Numbered from the stretch's first letter, positions 43,835-53,004 are shown. The stretch: 64,000 bases of DNA from Capnocytophaga stomatis (GCF_002302635.1 NZ_CP022387.1:2356001-2420000), one strand, 5' to 3'. The notes: generated by a model from the sequence alone, not told the origin. Numbers and translations: made by a program.

Positions 43835-45832
43835 TTAAAACTGATACTTCACTCCCAAAATGATATTTCGTCCCATTCGGGGAAAGTTTTTCCAGTCGGC
43901 ATAGGTGGTGTAATAAGTGTCGAGTAAATTTTCTACTTCCAACTGAAAATCAATCTGATGCGAACCAAAAGGCAATACGTATGAAACTGAAAGATTTGTT
44001 AGCGTATATGCGGGAGTGGCGTCCTCGCCGTAAGCCGTACTGAATCGGGTTTGCTTCAAATCGCCTTCAACAGTGACTTCCGAAGAAAAACGATTTTTGC
44101 GAAAGGCTACAGACGATAAATAATAAGGCGGACGCACAAACGGAAGCGGATTTACTTTAAAATCAGCTCCGTAAGCATAACCCAATGTGTTTTTCCAAAG
44201 CCAATATTTTCCGAAATTGTATTCTGTTTGCATTGAAACATTAAGCTGATTGGCGTGCGGTAATGATTCATACATTTTCAAACCTCGTTTTTCAGCTCCG
44301 AGGGGCGTCATCTGCCAAGCAGGCTCGCCGAAAGGTTGTCCGAAAATGTAATTCTGAATATGGAAAAAACTACTTTTAAAAGCAACTTTCCACTGATTTT
44401 TAGCATATTGAGCAGAAAAATTTCCTTCCCACGAAGTTTCATTATCCAAATTCGGATTCCCGATGTAATCATATCCGTCCGAGCTGTTAAACAAATAAAA
44501 ACCATAACTTTCTGAAACAGAGGGAGCTCGCTGTCCCCAACCCGCACCCGCCGAAATCTCCCAGTTTTGACCCTGCCACAAGTACGAACCATACAAACTG
44601 GGTAAAACCCGATTTTTACTTCGCTCAAACCGATGAAATACTTGATTTAGATTGTAACCCACATCGCTTTTTACGTAATTGTTTTGCCAACTCAAATTCC
44701 CATTAAAAGTTATTTTTTGATTTTCAGATATTTTCCATTGGTTTTCCACAGAAATATTAGCATTTTTGGTCGATACCTTAGGCCAAGTGTAAGTAAACAT
44801 CGTGCCGCCGGTTCGGTAGTACATCGTCATTTCGGCAGTGGAAAGATTATGAAAAGTATTCAAGCGAATATCTTGCGAAAAACGATTTTTCTTCCAACGA
44901 ATTTTTGAAATCCCGCCAAAGGTTTCGCTTTTTCCGGGCATATCCATTTTCACCGGAAGTTTATCGCCTTCCTCCCGAAATGAATCGTCCATTTCGTGAT
45001 AAATATCATTGTAATACAATTTTGTTTCCCAAATTTTAAAGTTTTGATTTTCAAAATAATGTGTATGTGTAAGCATCGAAATCAGGGCTTTGGCTTTTGA
45101 AACGTCCATCGGAAGTGCCGGATAACCAATGTTTTTAGCCGAATCGTAAATCACATTCCCACGAATAGCATCACGTTTGCCAATTTTAAAACCTACGTTT
45201 GCCGCAACATTGCTTTTTTCGTACTGCGAATATTTTATAAGCTTCCGATTTCCGTCGCGATAATTATCTGCTTTTCGATGTGAAAATGAAATATTTGCCC
45301 CGAAATTTCCGGAAGAAAAAAGTGTGTTTCCCATCGCAAAACGTTCCAAATTATTGCTTTTTAAGCTGGTTTGCAATGTGTTTTTCCACTGAGGTTTTGC
45401 CGAAAAATGCACTTTTTGAGGTTTCAGGTCGATATTTCCGCCAATGGTGGTGCCGTAATGACTGCCCTCTTGTCCCGAACTAATACTGATGTCGGATAAG
45501 TTATGCATTTCCACATAGGAAGTTACAGGGTCCATTTTGTCCGTACACGCCCCAAAAATTCGCATTCCATCGATGGTAACCACCGAACGCTCGCTAAACA
45601 TATTATTCAGCACAGGCTCAAAAGCGTACGCCCCCCTGCGGATTAAGTTTACATTTTGCGAAGATTGCAGATAATCTTCCACAGAATGACTTATTTTCTG
45701 ATCTGGAAGATTTTCCTTCAAAGCTTTGATAATCACTTCCGAAAGATGAATCACACTGTCTTTTTCTTGTGTTTTTTGGGCAAACAAAATCCCTGATAAC
45801 AAAACAGTTATGCCGAAAAGAAATTTTTTCAT
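43835..45832 (-). CDS. TonB-dependent outer-membrane receptor, possible copper transporter
   Basis: A signal peptide starts at MKKFLFGITVLLSG, and I use that ATG (45832) instead of the upstream one at 45859. The plug domain (about 40-150: SEVIIKALKEN, FSERSVVTIDGMRIFGACTDKMDP, GSHYGTTIGGNIDLKP) and a 22-strand-type barrel with terminal aromatic residue (GVKYQF) follow. There is no CarboxypepD-reg domain or SusD partner. GACTDKMDP in the plug is rich in Cys/Met/Asp, and the neighbouring genes encode metal-binding-type proteins, so copper is the most likely substrate. This is inference. Confidence 0.85.
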   Translation of the reverse strand: MKKFLFGITVLLSGILFAQKTQEKDSVIHLSEVIIKALKENLPDQKISHSVEDYLQSSQNVNLIRRGAYAFEPVLNNMFSERSVVTIDGMRIFGACTDKMDPVTSYVEMHNLSDISISSGQEGSHYGTTIGGNIDLKPQKVHFSAKPQWKNTLQTSLKSNNLERFAMGNTLFSSGNFGANISFSHRKADNYRDGNRKLIKYSQYEKSNVAANVGFKIGKRDAIRGNVIYDSAKNIGYPALPMDVSKAKALISMLTHTHYFENQNFKIWETKLYYNDIYHEMDDSFREEGDKLPVKMDMPGKSETFGGISKIRWKKNRFSQDIRLNTFHNLSTAEMTMYYRTGGTMFTYTWPKVSTKNANISVENQWKISENQKITFNGNLSWQNNYVKSDVGYNLNQVFHRFERSKNRVLPSLYGSYLWQGQNWEISAGAGWGQRAPSVSESYGFYLFNSSDGYDYIGNPNLDNETSWEGNFSAQYAKNQWKVAFKSSFFHIQNYIFGQPFGEPAWQMTPLGAEKRGLKMYESLPHANQLNVSMQTEYNFGKYWLWKNTLGYAYGADFKVNPLPFVRPPYYLSSVAFRKNRFSSEVTVEGDLKQTRFSTAYGEDATPAYTLTNLSVSYVLPFGSHQIDFQLEVENLLDTYYTTYADWKNFPRMGRNIILGVKYQF

Positions 45833-46061
45833 TCGTTGTAACACATTTTTAGAGGTCATTACTTAAATACATATTTTATTTTGTAATTAAGTGTTGATTT
45901 TGAGTATTTTTGTTGTGATTTTACTGGCATTGGAAACGGAGCGTTAATAAAATCAATGAATGGAGCGTAGAAAATATCCATTGTTTGAGCGTCAGCGAGT
46001 TTGGAGATTTTCAGTAAAATGATTTGATTTTTAGCGGAGTATCCACAGCCTTGAATTTTTG

Positions 46062-46087
46062 GTACTTTTGTTTTAAGACAAAAGTAC
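46062..46087. promoter_or_regulatory. Perfect palindrome carrying back-to-back TACTTTTG elements
   Basis: GTACTTTTGT-N6-ACAAAAGTAC is a perfect 10-bp inverted repeat in the 346-base gap 45860-46205. It places a TACTTTTG element on each strand. The minus-strand one would drive the TonB-receptor gene with a leader of about 240 bases. The leader holds GCGTCAGCGAGTTTGG (plus strand), but no riboswitch that I can identify. Confidence 0.6.
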
Positions 46088-46205
46088 ATATATGAAAATA
46101 AATGATTAACTTAATACATTTTTTAAAAAATATGGTAAAATCAATTTTTATTTTGAAGATTTTTCAAGCAAAAAGAGACCTTACCATACTTTTCATACTA
46201 AAAAA

Positions 46206-47165
46206 TTATTTTCCTTCTGGAATATCTATTCGTAAATGTACCTCACTAACGGCATCAAAATCTTCTTTGGTTTTCGGAGTTTTGGGGATTTCCGTTCCTG
46301 CAATGACTTCACCCTCAGTGTTTTTTACTTGGAAATTCAATTCCCAGTAACCACTCATTGAATAGTTAATATTGGCTTTGTGGAAGCCGTCGGGTTGTGC
46401 TTTGAAGTCGTCAAAAGGCGTAGAATGATTTTGCATATCAGCACCTGGCATACGAGGGTCTAACAAAAGTGAAAAACCTTTTGCCTGCGGGAAAGAAACC
46501 ATTGATTCGGCTTTGAATAAACCGGCTATAACATTGTCATTACGTCCGTTACGGTGCTGCATTGGGCTAATAAGTGCCAGAATATACATTTTTCCGTCTT
46601 TTCCTTTAAATCTTGTAAATTTCAGATGACTTTCTTTGGGTTGTTTCTGAATTTCGATGCGTTGTTCCTTAACCTGAAATTCTTTGCCTGAAATGGTGTA
46701 ATTCAAATTCAAATCCCAATGCCCAAGTTCGCCCGTATTCATCTGAAAAACAGCATATCCTCGGTAATGATTATTGTGTACTTGTGTTAAATTTTCGGTA
46801 TGCGGACACGAATGAGAATGCTTGATTTTTTTCGAATCGCCATTGTCGTACATACGCATCATCGGCAAGAAATTGATTTTTTCAGGGGATAATGCTTTGC
46901 CCGTTTTTACATCTGTAATGGTGATGTAAACGTCATTATATCCGGTGTACAAAGCTCCGTTGATGGTTTTTACGGAAATTGCGTGATTATTTTCGGTGAA
47001 ATTTGCCACTTCTTTGAGCTTATCCGAAGAAGTAGGAGCATCGGAAGGTGCAGAAGGACTGATGTTTTTTGTTTCTTCGGTTGGTTTTTCGATGTTTTTG
47101 TCGTCTTTTGAGCAAGAAACAATCAAAAAAGTAAATAAAATGGTGATATATGTTGCTATTTTCAT
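46206..47165 (-). CDS. Surface-exposed metal-binding lipoprotein (copper uptake group)
   Basis: The lipobox LIVSC (Cys18) is followed by SKDDKN. The K-D-D at positions +3 to +5 matches the lipoprotein export signal known from Capnocytophaga canimorsus, so the mature protein should be on the cell surface. A low-complexity Pro/Ser/Thr linker precedes beta-domains with many Met and His clusters (PMMRM, HSHSCPHTE, SPMQHRN, MPGADMQNHS), a pattern typical of copper binding. It lies upstream of the TonB receptor on the same strand, and the two likely work as capture protein and transporter. Confidence 0.78.
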   Translation of the reverse strand: MKIATYITILFTFLIVSCSKDDKNIEKPTEETKNISPSAPSDAPTSSDKLKEVANFTENNHAISVKTINGALYTGYNDVYITITDVKTGKALSPEKINFLPMMRMYDNGDSKKIKHSHSCPHTENLTQVHNNHYRGYAVFQMNTGELGHWDLNLNYTISGKEFQVKEQRIEIQKQPKESHLKFTRFKGKDGKMYILALISPMQHRNGRNDNVIAGLFKAESMVSFPQAKGFSLLLDPRMPGADMQNHSTPFDDFKAQPDGFHKANINYSMSGYWELNFQVKNTEGEVIAGTEIPKTPKTKEDFDAVSEVHLRIDIPEGK

Positions 47166-47274
47166 CTTAAATTGATATTAAATTAATAATTTTTGTTGTT
47201 TTTTGGATACAAAATTCCTTTGAAGATATCTTTTTATCTCCAAAATATTGAAAGATTGAGTTTTGCAATGTCGG

Positions 47275-47299
47275 GGCTTCGATTTCGTTCAACCTGACA
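47275..47299. repeat. Diverged half copy of the REP-like palindrome
   Basis: GGCTTCGATTTCGTTCAACC, followed by TGACA, resembles the right arm of 37717-37775 with four differences. It sits in the gap before the Cys-motif gene and has no partner arm here. Confidence 0.7.
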
Positions 47300-47343
47300 A
47301 AATCAGTATATTGATGACAAAAATCAATCAAAAATGAAGAAAG

Positions 47344-47730
47344 TTACACAAAAATAGGTGGATGAAAAATAGCGAAATGGATTTTTTCCCAATGAGGATT
47401 TTTGTAGTGAAATTTGTGTTGTGCGTTTTGTTGTTGTTTTACAAAAATGGAATACGAAAAATTTTCGTGAGAAATCCAGTTGAAGTCTGTGGCGAATTTC
47501 TCAAAATTAAAGTCGTTATTTTTCTCATTTTCAGAAGCTACATCGGCAAGCTTACATTTTCCGTCGCAATGCATTTCGGGTTTGTCCTGATTCTGACAGA
47601 AAATTTCCGTAAATCCCTCATTATCCAAGAGATAATAGGTGAAATACGCTCCTGTCCGTAAACTACTATAAAGCACGGAAAAAGCTATAAATAAAACACC
47701 TATGTAAAATCTTCTTTTCAACGGTGACAA
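47344..47730 (-). CDS. Small protein with HCDGKCKL motif, copper uptake group
   Basis: The 128-residue protein has one N-terminal hydrophobic helix (about 8-27) and a conserved MHCDGKCKLADV motif near residue 55, a possible metal-binding site. The C-terminus is rich in His and aromatic residues (HKFHYKNPHWEKIHFAIFH). It is the first gene of the presumed operon with the surface lipoprotein and receptor. Similar short proteins stand next to TonB receptors in other Bacteroidota, but the role is not known. Confidence 0.7.
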   Translation of the reverse strand: MSPLKRRFYIGVLFIAFSVLYSSLRTGAYFTYYLLDNEGFTEIFCQNQDKPEMHCDGKCKLADVASENEKNNDFNFEKFATDFNWISHENFSYSIFVKQQQNAQHKFHYKNPHWEKIHFAIFHPPIFV

Positions 47731-47862
47731 AAATAAGAAAAAAAATTGGTTAATTCATTTAAAATTTAGGCTAAAAGCCAAAAATTATCCTTAATCTTTA
47801 CTGACAAATAAACTGAGATTCTCTCGTCTCTCCGAGTGATTTGTGTAACGAAGTGGAACAAA

Positions 47863-47892
47863 TTGTATCGAGGAGAAAAGTCCTCGATACAA
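47863..47892. repeat. Hairpin in the ric-47730 gap
   Basis: TTGTATCGAGGA/TCCTCGATACAA forms a perfect 12-bp stem with a 6-base loop. The 347-base gap 47731-48077 contains this hairpin and the one at 48035-48073. Confidence 0.7.
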
Positions 47893-48034
47893 ATTTTATC
47901 TTCACTTCATTACGATAAAATTTACTCGAACTGACGAAAATTCAAAATATATTTATTTTAATTGATTTTAAGATATTTTATTTTGAAATTGCTTGAAAAT
48001 CTTCGCGTATTTAACCCCATTAAAATTGTAAATA

Positions 48035-48073
48035 AACGTTGGAAATTTCGGTTTTTTTGAAATTTCCAACGTT
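48035..48073. terminator. Strong hairpin after ric
   Basis: AACGTTGGAAATTTC/GAAATTTCCAACGTT is a perfect 15-bp stem with a 9-base loop. It lies 4 bases beyond the ric stop. On the plus strand it ends in T6, on the minus strand in a weaker T/A run. Confidence 0.8.
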
Positions 48074-48077
48074 TTTT

Positions 48078-48794
48078 CTATTGCAATTGTTTTTCTAATG
48101 CAACAGCTTTTGGGAATAAAATGTTGTTTTCCAGATGAATATGTCGATGCAAATTATCTTCAAATTCTTGAAGCATCGCAAAGGTAACTCTGTACGTGTT
48201 GCAAGCGTCGGCAGGTGGGGTGTAGCCATCTGTCAGTGTTGCGATTTTTTCAAATCGGTCACCTTCTGCACTATGTTCGTGCTCCATCATTTTGATGGGG
48301 TTGGCAACCGTTCCGAAGTGAGGTACAGGCGTTTTCCCACCATTTTGTGAGGCTTTTACCAATTCTTCAATGAAAGGAAACAGAATTTGTTCTTCTTTTT
48401 CCAGATGACTTTGCAAATCAAAAGCACTTTCCGTAAAAAGATGATTGATTTCAAGTAATTCAGGATGTCTGTCTCCGTGAACTTTGCAAAGTTTATCTAA
48501 AAATTGCAGTAAATACGGAATTTTTTCTCGTACATAACTATGATGCATTCGCACGATATAGTTAGCTAAAAGGTCAAGAGGCCAATCACTTACGTTCAGA
48601 TTTTCATTTCCTCCTTGCGGAATGGCTTTTAACTCATTTATTAGCTGATTTTGATTGATTTCTTTTTTCTCACAAGCTTCTGCGATAGTTCGCCCTCCTT
48701 TGCAACAAAAATCAATTCCGTACTTTTTGAATATTGCCGCAGCTCTAAAATCCTGAGCTACAATCTCTCCGATAGTGTTATTTTCTAAATTCAT
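48078..48794 (-). CDS. ric: Iron-sulfur cluster repair di-iron protein Ric (ScdA/YtfE)
   Basis: Ric repairs Fe-S clusters damaged by nitric oxide or peroxide. An ScdA N-terminal domain with YGIDFCCKGG (about residues 25-34) is followed by a hemerythrin-like four-helix bundle with conserved histidines: MHHSYVREK, HLEKEEQILFPF, MEHEHSAEGD and HRHIHLENNILFPK. The frame extends to 48836, but the -7 element (48825-48818) excludes that start. ATG 48794 (MNLENNTIGE) or 48803 are possible, and I use the first because it aligns with family N-termini. It is a single-gene transcript. Confidence 0.92.
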   Translation of the reverse strand: MNLENNTIGEIVAQDFRAAAIFKKYGIDFCCKGGRTIAEACEKKEINQNQLINELKAIPQGGNENLNVSDWPLDLLANYIVRMHHSYVREKIPYLLQFLDKLCKVHGDRHPELLEINHLFTESAFDLQSHLEKEEQILFPFIEELVKASQNGGKTPVPHFGTVANPIKMMEHEHSAEGDRFEKIATLTDGYTPPADACNTYRVTFAMLQEFEDNLHRHIHLENNILFPKAVALEKQLQ

Positions 48795-48817
48795 ACTTAG
48801 CATTTTAAATTCTGGTG

Positions 48818-48865
48818 CAAAGATATGAAATTCCATTAAAAGATAAAAAAATCTTTTTATCTTTT
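48818..48865 (-). promoter_or_regulatory. Promoter of ric with perfect operator-like palindrome
   Basis: TATCTTTG (48825-48818, minus strand) is the -7 element. Upstream, AAAAGATAAAAA-N4-TTTTTATCTTTT (48838-48865) is a perfect 12-bp inverted repeat centred about 38 bases from the inferred start. No TTTG is seen at -33, so activation by a regulator bound here is likely. Confidence 0.65.
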
Positions 48866-48911
48866 TTGTTATTAAATTGACTTACAGAATCTTTTCTTTT
48901 GTCACCATATT

Positions 48912-49907
48912 TTATTTGAAGAACAGATGCGGAAACAACGTTTCGGGTTTTTTGGAAGAAAAACAAAGTTTTACGGTTGCAAACAAAAAGCCAAAACCAT
49001 AGCTAAAAAACTGTACCAAAATAGCCCAAACAGATAAAAAGCCGATTTTTATACTTTTATTTGTTCTGGCACTGTCTAACATTAAAAAAATGAAGTAGGA
49101 GCCATAAACAAAAACTCCCTGTGGACGCCCTAAAAAGGCAAACAAAACAGAGAAAATCAGCCCCAATGAAAAGCACAGAGGTAGCCAATAAGTTACTTTC
49201 TTAGTGTGTGGATACCAGTGATTTAGAATGGCACGCGTTTGCCCGAATTTACTAACTTGTTTTTTGAATTTTGCCCACGAAATTCTGCGTTTGTGATAAA
49301 CGAAAGCATCTTCAATGAATGCCGTTTTAAATCCTTTCTGCCATAAGCGAATTACCAAATCAGGGTCTTCCCCAGGGTGTATTTTTCCGAATCCTCCTGT
49401 AGCTTCAAAGGCTTTTCGGGAAAGTCCCATATTGAAACTGCGTGGCTCAAATTTCTGTACGCTCTTGTTATTTCCTCGAATACCTCCGGTAGTTAATAAT
49501 GAGGTCATTACATAGTTTATTGCTTTTTGTATGTCCGTGAAATTATCATCGGCGGTGTCAGGACCTCCAAAGCAATCCACATAATTTTTTTGAAGAAAAT
49601 CATCAATAGATTCAAGGTAATGTTCTGGTAATAAGCAATCTGAATCCAAAATTATGAAATAATCATTTTTTGCTCGCTGCATTCCATAATTCCTCGATGC
49701 TCCGGGTCCTGTATTTTCTTTAAAAATGTAGTTGATATTCAGTTTACTTTCATACTTTTCGCAAATTTTCTCTGAAGAAATGGAAGAACCATCTTCAATA
49801 ACAACTACTTCAAAATCAGATTCATATGTTTGTTTTGATATACTACTTAAAAGTTCGTCAATTTCTTCGGGGCGGTTATATACGGGGATAATGAATGAAT
49901 ACTTCAT
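48912..49907 (-). CDS. Family 2 glycosyltransferase
   Basis: The GT-A domain starts with YSFIIPVYNRPEEID and shows VVIEDGSS, TGPGASRNYG and the DSDC metal site, then HPGEDPDLVIRLW with the catalytic ED. Two to three C-terminal hydrophobic helices (about 240-310) anchor it to the membrane. It is probably a surface-glycan enzyme. Its own TACTTTTG (49992-49985) lies about 75 bases upstream of the start. Confidence 0.88.
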   Translation of the reverse strand: MKYSFIIPVYNRPEEIDELLSSISKQTYESDFEVVVIEDGSSISSEKICEKYESKLNINYIFKENTGPGASRNYGMQRAKNDYFIILDSDCLLPEHYLESIDDFLQKNYVDCFGGPDTADDNFTDIQKAINYVMTSLLTTGGIRGNNKSVQKFEPRSFNMGLSRKAFEATGGFGKIHPGEDPDLVIRLWQKGFKTAFIEDAFVYHKRRISWAKFKKQVSKFGQTRAILNHWYPHTKKVTYWLPLCFSLGLIFSVLFAFLGRPQGVFVYGSYFIFLMLDSARTNKSIKIGFLSVWAILVQFFSYGFGFLFATVKLCFSSKKPETLFPHLFFK

Positions 49908-49972
49908 TAGTTAAAGTAATGTTAAAATTAATTCTTTTTGTAACTTTTCTTTCCCAAATAACGTAAAATGGG

Positions 49973-49998
49973 TTGTAATCATTACAAAAGTACTTTTT
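49973..49998. promoter_or_regulatory. Palindromes in the divergent GT2/rpoD promoter region
   Basis: TTGTAATCATTACAA (49973-49987) is a perfect odd-length palindrome. It overlaps CAAAAGTACTTTTT (49985-49998), which holds TACTTTTG on the minus strand for the GT2 gene and a near match TACTTTTT on the plus strand for rpoD. Confidence 0.55.
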
Positions 49999-50028
49999 AG
50001 AAACCACAAAAATAAGGATAATTTTTAA

Positions 50029-50889
50029 ATGAGACAACTAAAAATTACCAAACAGGTAACCAATCGTGAAACTGCTTCTCTTGATAAATATCTTCAAGAA
50101 ATAGGGAAGGTGGATTTAATTACAGCTGATGAAGAGGTAGAGTTGGCACAACGTATTAAGGCTGGGGACAATATCGCTTTGGAAAAACTAACGAAAGCAA
50201 ATTTACGTTTCGTGGTGTCGGTAGCAAAACAGTATCAAAATCAAGGTCTTACACTTCCTGACTTAATCAATGAAGGAAATCTTGGGCTTATAAAAGCTGC
50301 TCAGCGTTTTGATGAAACACGAGGATTTAAATTCATTTCGTATGCCGTTTGGTGGATTCGTCAATCTATTTTGCAGGCATTGGCAGAGCAGTCCCGAATC
50401 GTTCGTTTGCCACTGAACAAAATTGGTTCTATCAACAAAATCAACAAAATGTATGCTTATTTGGAACAAGCACACGAGCGAGTTCCTTCGGCGGAAGAAA
50501 TTGCCAAGGAGTTGGATATGTCGGTAAATGACGTAAAAGAATCAATGAAGAATGCGGGTCGTCATATTTCAATGGATGCTCCTTTGGTGGAGGGTGAGGA
50601 TTCGAACTTGTATGACGTTTTGCGTAGTAGTGAGTCACCAAATCCTGATAAAGAGCTGATATTGGACTCTTTACGTACTGAAATAGAGCGAGCTTTGGAA
50701 ACACTTACACCTCGTGAAGCGGATGTAATTCGTTTGTATTTCGGATTGGGAGACCAACACGCGATGACGCTTGAAGAAATTGGGGAGACCTTTGAACTTA
50801 CTCGCGAGCGTGTGCGTCAAATCAAGGAAAAAGCAATCCGCCGATTGAAACATACTTCCCGAAGTAAAATTTTGAAAACTTACTTGTAA
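50029..50889 (+). CDS. rpoD: Primary sigma factor RpoD (sigma-70), Bacteroidota short form
   Basis: The protein starts [21 protein letters not shown] and contains region 2 ([31 protein letters not shown] in two parts), region 3 ([17 protein letters not shown]) and region 4 ([39 protein letters not shown] in two parts). It lacks region 1.1, as is usual for Bacteroidota, and the length of 286 residues is normal. It should recognise the TTTG/TAnnTTTG promoters seen across this window. Confidence 0.96.
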   Translation: MRQLKITKQVTNRETASLDKYLQEIGKVDLITADEEVELAQRIKAGDNIALEKLTKANLRFVVSVAKQYQNQGLTLPDLINEGNLGLIKAAQRFDETRGFKFISYAVWWIRQSILQALAEQSRIVRLPLNKIGSINKINKMYAYLEQAHERVPSAEEIAKELDMSVNDVKESMKNAGRHISMDAPLVEGEDSNLYDVLRSSESPNPDKELILDSLRTEIERALETLTPREADVIRLYFGLGDQHAMTLEEIGETFELTRERVRQIKEKAIRRLKHTSRSKILKTYL

Positions 50890-50918
50890 TCAACTGATAA
50901 ATAGTGTAAATGATAAAT

Positions 50919-50966
50919 AAACACAAGCTTTTAATCTGAATTTTAAGAGATTGAAAGTTTGTGTTT
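50919..50966 (+). terminator. Terminator of rpoD
   Basis: AAACACAAGCTTTTAATCT (50919-50937) pairs with AGATTGAAAGTTTGTGTTT (50948-50966) at 16 of 19 positions and is followed by T-rich sequence. Confidence 0.75.
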
Positions 50967-51012
50967 TTTCTTTAAAAATGTAAACTTAATCTTAAATCAA
51001 AAATAAACAGAA

Positions 51013-51657
51013 ATGATATTAGCACCTTCAATGTTAGCAGCAGATTTCGGAAATTTGCAACGTGATGTGGAAATGGTTAACCAAAGCCAAGCCGATTGGT
51101 TTCACATTGATATAATGGATGGCGTTTTTGTCCCGAATATTTCTTACGGAATGCCTGTGCTTGATGCCATTAACAAACACGCACGAAAACCTTTGGACGT
51201 ACATTTAATGATTGTTGACCCTGACCGTTATATTTCTACTTTTAAAAAATTAGGGAGCGAAATACTAACCGTTCATTATGAGGCTTGTACACATTTACAC
51301 AGAACTATCCAGGCTATCAAAAATGAGGGAATGAAAGCCGGTGTGGCTCTTAATCCGCATACTCCTGTTTGGGTTTTGGAAGATATTATTCAAGATATTG
51401 ATTTAGTTCTTCTTATGAGTGTAAATCCGGGTTTCGGAGGACAATCATTCATTGAAAATACGTATAAAAAAATCCGTCAAACCAAAGAGCTCATTACAAA
51501 AACAAATTCTAAAGCTCTAATTGAGGTTGACGGAGGTGTGAGTGATAAAAATGCCAAACAACTTATTGACGCCGGTGCCGATGCTTTGGTGGCAGGAAGT
51601 TTTGTTTTTAACTCAGAAAATCCGATAGAAACGATTAAAAGGTTAAAAAATAGCTAA
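51013..51657 (+). CDS. rpe: Ribulose-phosphate 3-epimerase
   Basis: The enzyme converts ribulose 5-phosphate to xylulose 5-phosphate in the pentose phosphate pathway. The TIM-barrel signatures LAPSMLAADFGNL, WFHIDIMDGVFVPNISYG, LDVHLMI, VNPGFGGQSF and EVDGGVSDKNA are all present, including both catalytic aspartates. The length of 214 residues is normal. Its stop codon directly abuts the stop of the convergent fucosidase gene. Confidence 0.96.
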   Translation: MILAPSMLAADFGNLQRDVEMVNQSQADWFHIDIMDGVFVPNISYGMPVLDAINKHARKPLDVHLMIVDPDRYISTFKKLGSEILTVHYEACTHLHRTIQAIKNEGMKAGVALNPHTPVWVLEDIIQDIDLVLLMSVNPGFGGQSFIENTYKKIRQTKELITKTNSKALIEVDGGVSDKNAKQLIDAGADALVAGSFVFNSENPIETIKRLKNS

Positions 51658-53004
51658 CTACATATTCAGTTCCACAGCATTTCCGTGACCTCGATAAAGT
51701 ACGAGTTTGTCTTCCAATTCTATTTCCAAAATGGTCACGTAAGGGTCAAGTGATTTTTCTGAAGGAACAGAAATGCGTAGAATACCTGGAATATTGTTCC
51801 AAGCTGCACCTCCGTTACGTTCAAAAGCGAGATTTTCACCAGAATCCAATACTTTAACAGACTTTACTTTTGTTTGAATGCCTTTCAGTTGAATATAATT
51901 CTTCGGAGAGTCGAACAAACATAAGTAAAGTTTTTTATGGTCTTTACTTAACATTGTAGGTCCGTAAAAATGCCCATACGGAAGCCCAGCTTCAGTGTTG
52001 TAAACAGCTGTTTTGTGTTTTTCAATCCATTTGCCAAGTGCTTTCAAACGTTCGATTTGTTCTTCTGCGATTGTTCCATCAGGTTTCGGACCTATATTAA
52101 GCAAAAGATTTCCTCCATTACTGATAACTTCAACGAAAGTACGAATGATTTGAGCCACAGGTTTGTAATTTTTGTCAGAAGGGAAGTAGCCCCAATTATC
52201 GTTCATCGTCATACAAAATTCCCAAGCACCTTCAGGACGAACAATAGGAACTCCTTGTTCCGGAGTTTTGTAATCACCATATTCATTAAGTCGTGAATTT
52301 ACAATTACATTCGGATTCCAATCAAGTAAAAATTGTCTAATTTCGGCAGATTTCCATTCTTCGGCTTTGTGTTCCCAATCGCCATCAAACCAATATAAAT
52401 CAGGACGATAAGCATTTAGTTCTCCCAATTGATTAAAATTGAATTTTACAAAACGTTCCCAAGCGGTTAATTTCTGTTGTCCTTTTTGCGGATAGAATTT
52501 TTTAGTGTTTTTAACGCGTTCAAAAGTAACAGGCGAATAATCAGGATGTGACCAATCACAAAGCGAGTAGTAAAGTCCTAATTTCATATTTCTTTTACGA
52601 ACAGCATTGACAAAAGGGGAGAGCAAATCTTTTTTTGCAGCTGCGTGTTTTACGGTGCTTAAAGAACTGTATTTCGTATCCCACAAGGCTACACCATCGT
52701 GATGCTTTGTTGTGAGAACCACATATTTAGCTCCTATCTTCTCAAATAAATCCAACCACTGTTCAGGATTGTAGTTTGACGCCGTAAATTGTTCTCCTTG
52801 CTTCAGATAATCGGCGTGGAAAATACGTTTATGGTACATTGACCACGATTCTGTGATTCCGTTTACGCCATAATATCCCCAGTGAATGAAAATCCCTAAT
52901 TTGGCATTTTTGAACCAATCTAATCTGTCGTTAGTAGGCTCATTTTGTGAATATAAATTCAAAAACATTAAGAAAAATACCGAAAGAAATAATTTTTTTA
53001 TCAT
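51658..53004 (-). CDS. Alpha-L-fucosidase, GH29
   Basis: A signal peptide (about 1-19) is followed by the GH29 barrel: WFKNAKLGIFIHWGYYGV, KYVVLTTKHHDGVALWDT and the nucleophile region DLYWFDGDWEH with Asp as nucleophile. A C-terminal beta-sandwich completes the 448 residues. It releases terminal fucose from host glycans in the periplasm or at the surface. No Lys-rich T9SS tail is visible. A TATCTTTG element (53043-53036, minus strand) is just upstream. Confidence 0.92.
   Translation of the reverse strand: MIKKLFLSVFFLMFLNLYSQNEPTNDRLDWFKNAKLGIFIHWGYYGVNGITESWSMYHKRIFHADYLKQGEQFTASNYNPEQWLDLFEKIGAKYVVLTTKHHDGVALWDTKYSSLSTVKHAAAKKDLLSPFVNAVRKRNMKLGLYYSLCDWSHPDYSPVTFERVKNTKKFYPQKGQQKLTAWERFVKFNFNQLGELNAYRPDLYWFDGDWEHKAEEWKSAEIRQFLLDWNPNVIVNSRLNEYGDYKTPEQGVPIVRPEGAWEFCMTMNDNWGYFPSDKNYKPVAQIIRTFVEVISNGGNLLLNIGPKPDGTIAEEQIERLKALGKWIEKHKTAVYNTEAGLPYGHFYGPTMLSKDHKKLYLCLFDSPKNYIQLKGIQTKVKSVKVLDSGENLAFERNGGAAWNNIPGILRISVPSEKSLDPYVTILEIELEDKLVLYRGHGNAVELNM

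Noticed and set aside
45859-46089. Minus-strand frame of 76 codons upstream of the TonB receptor
   Set aside because: No recognisable composition; it overlaps the palindromic promoter and reads through the leader.
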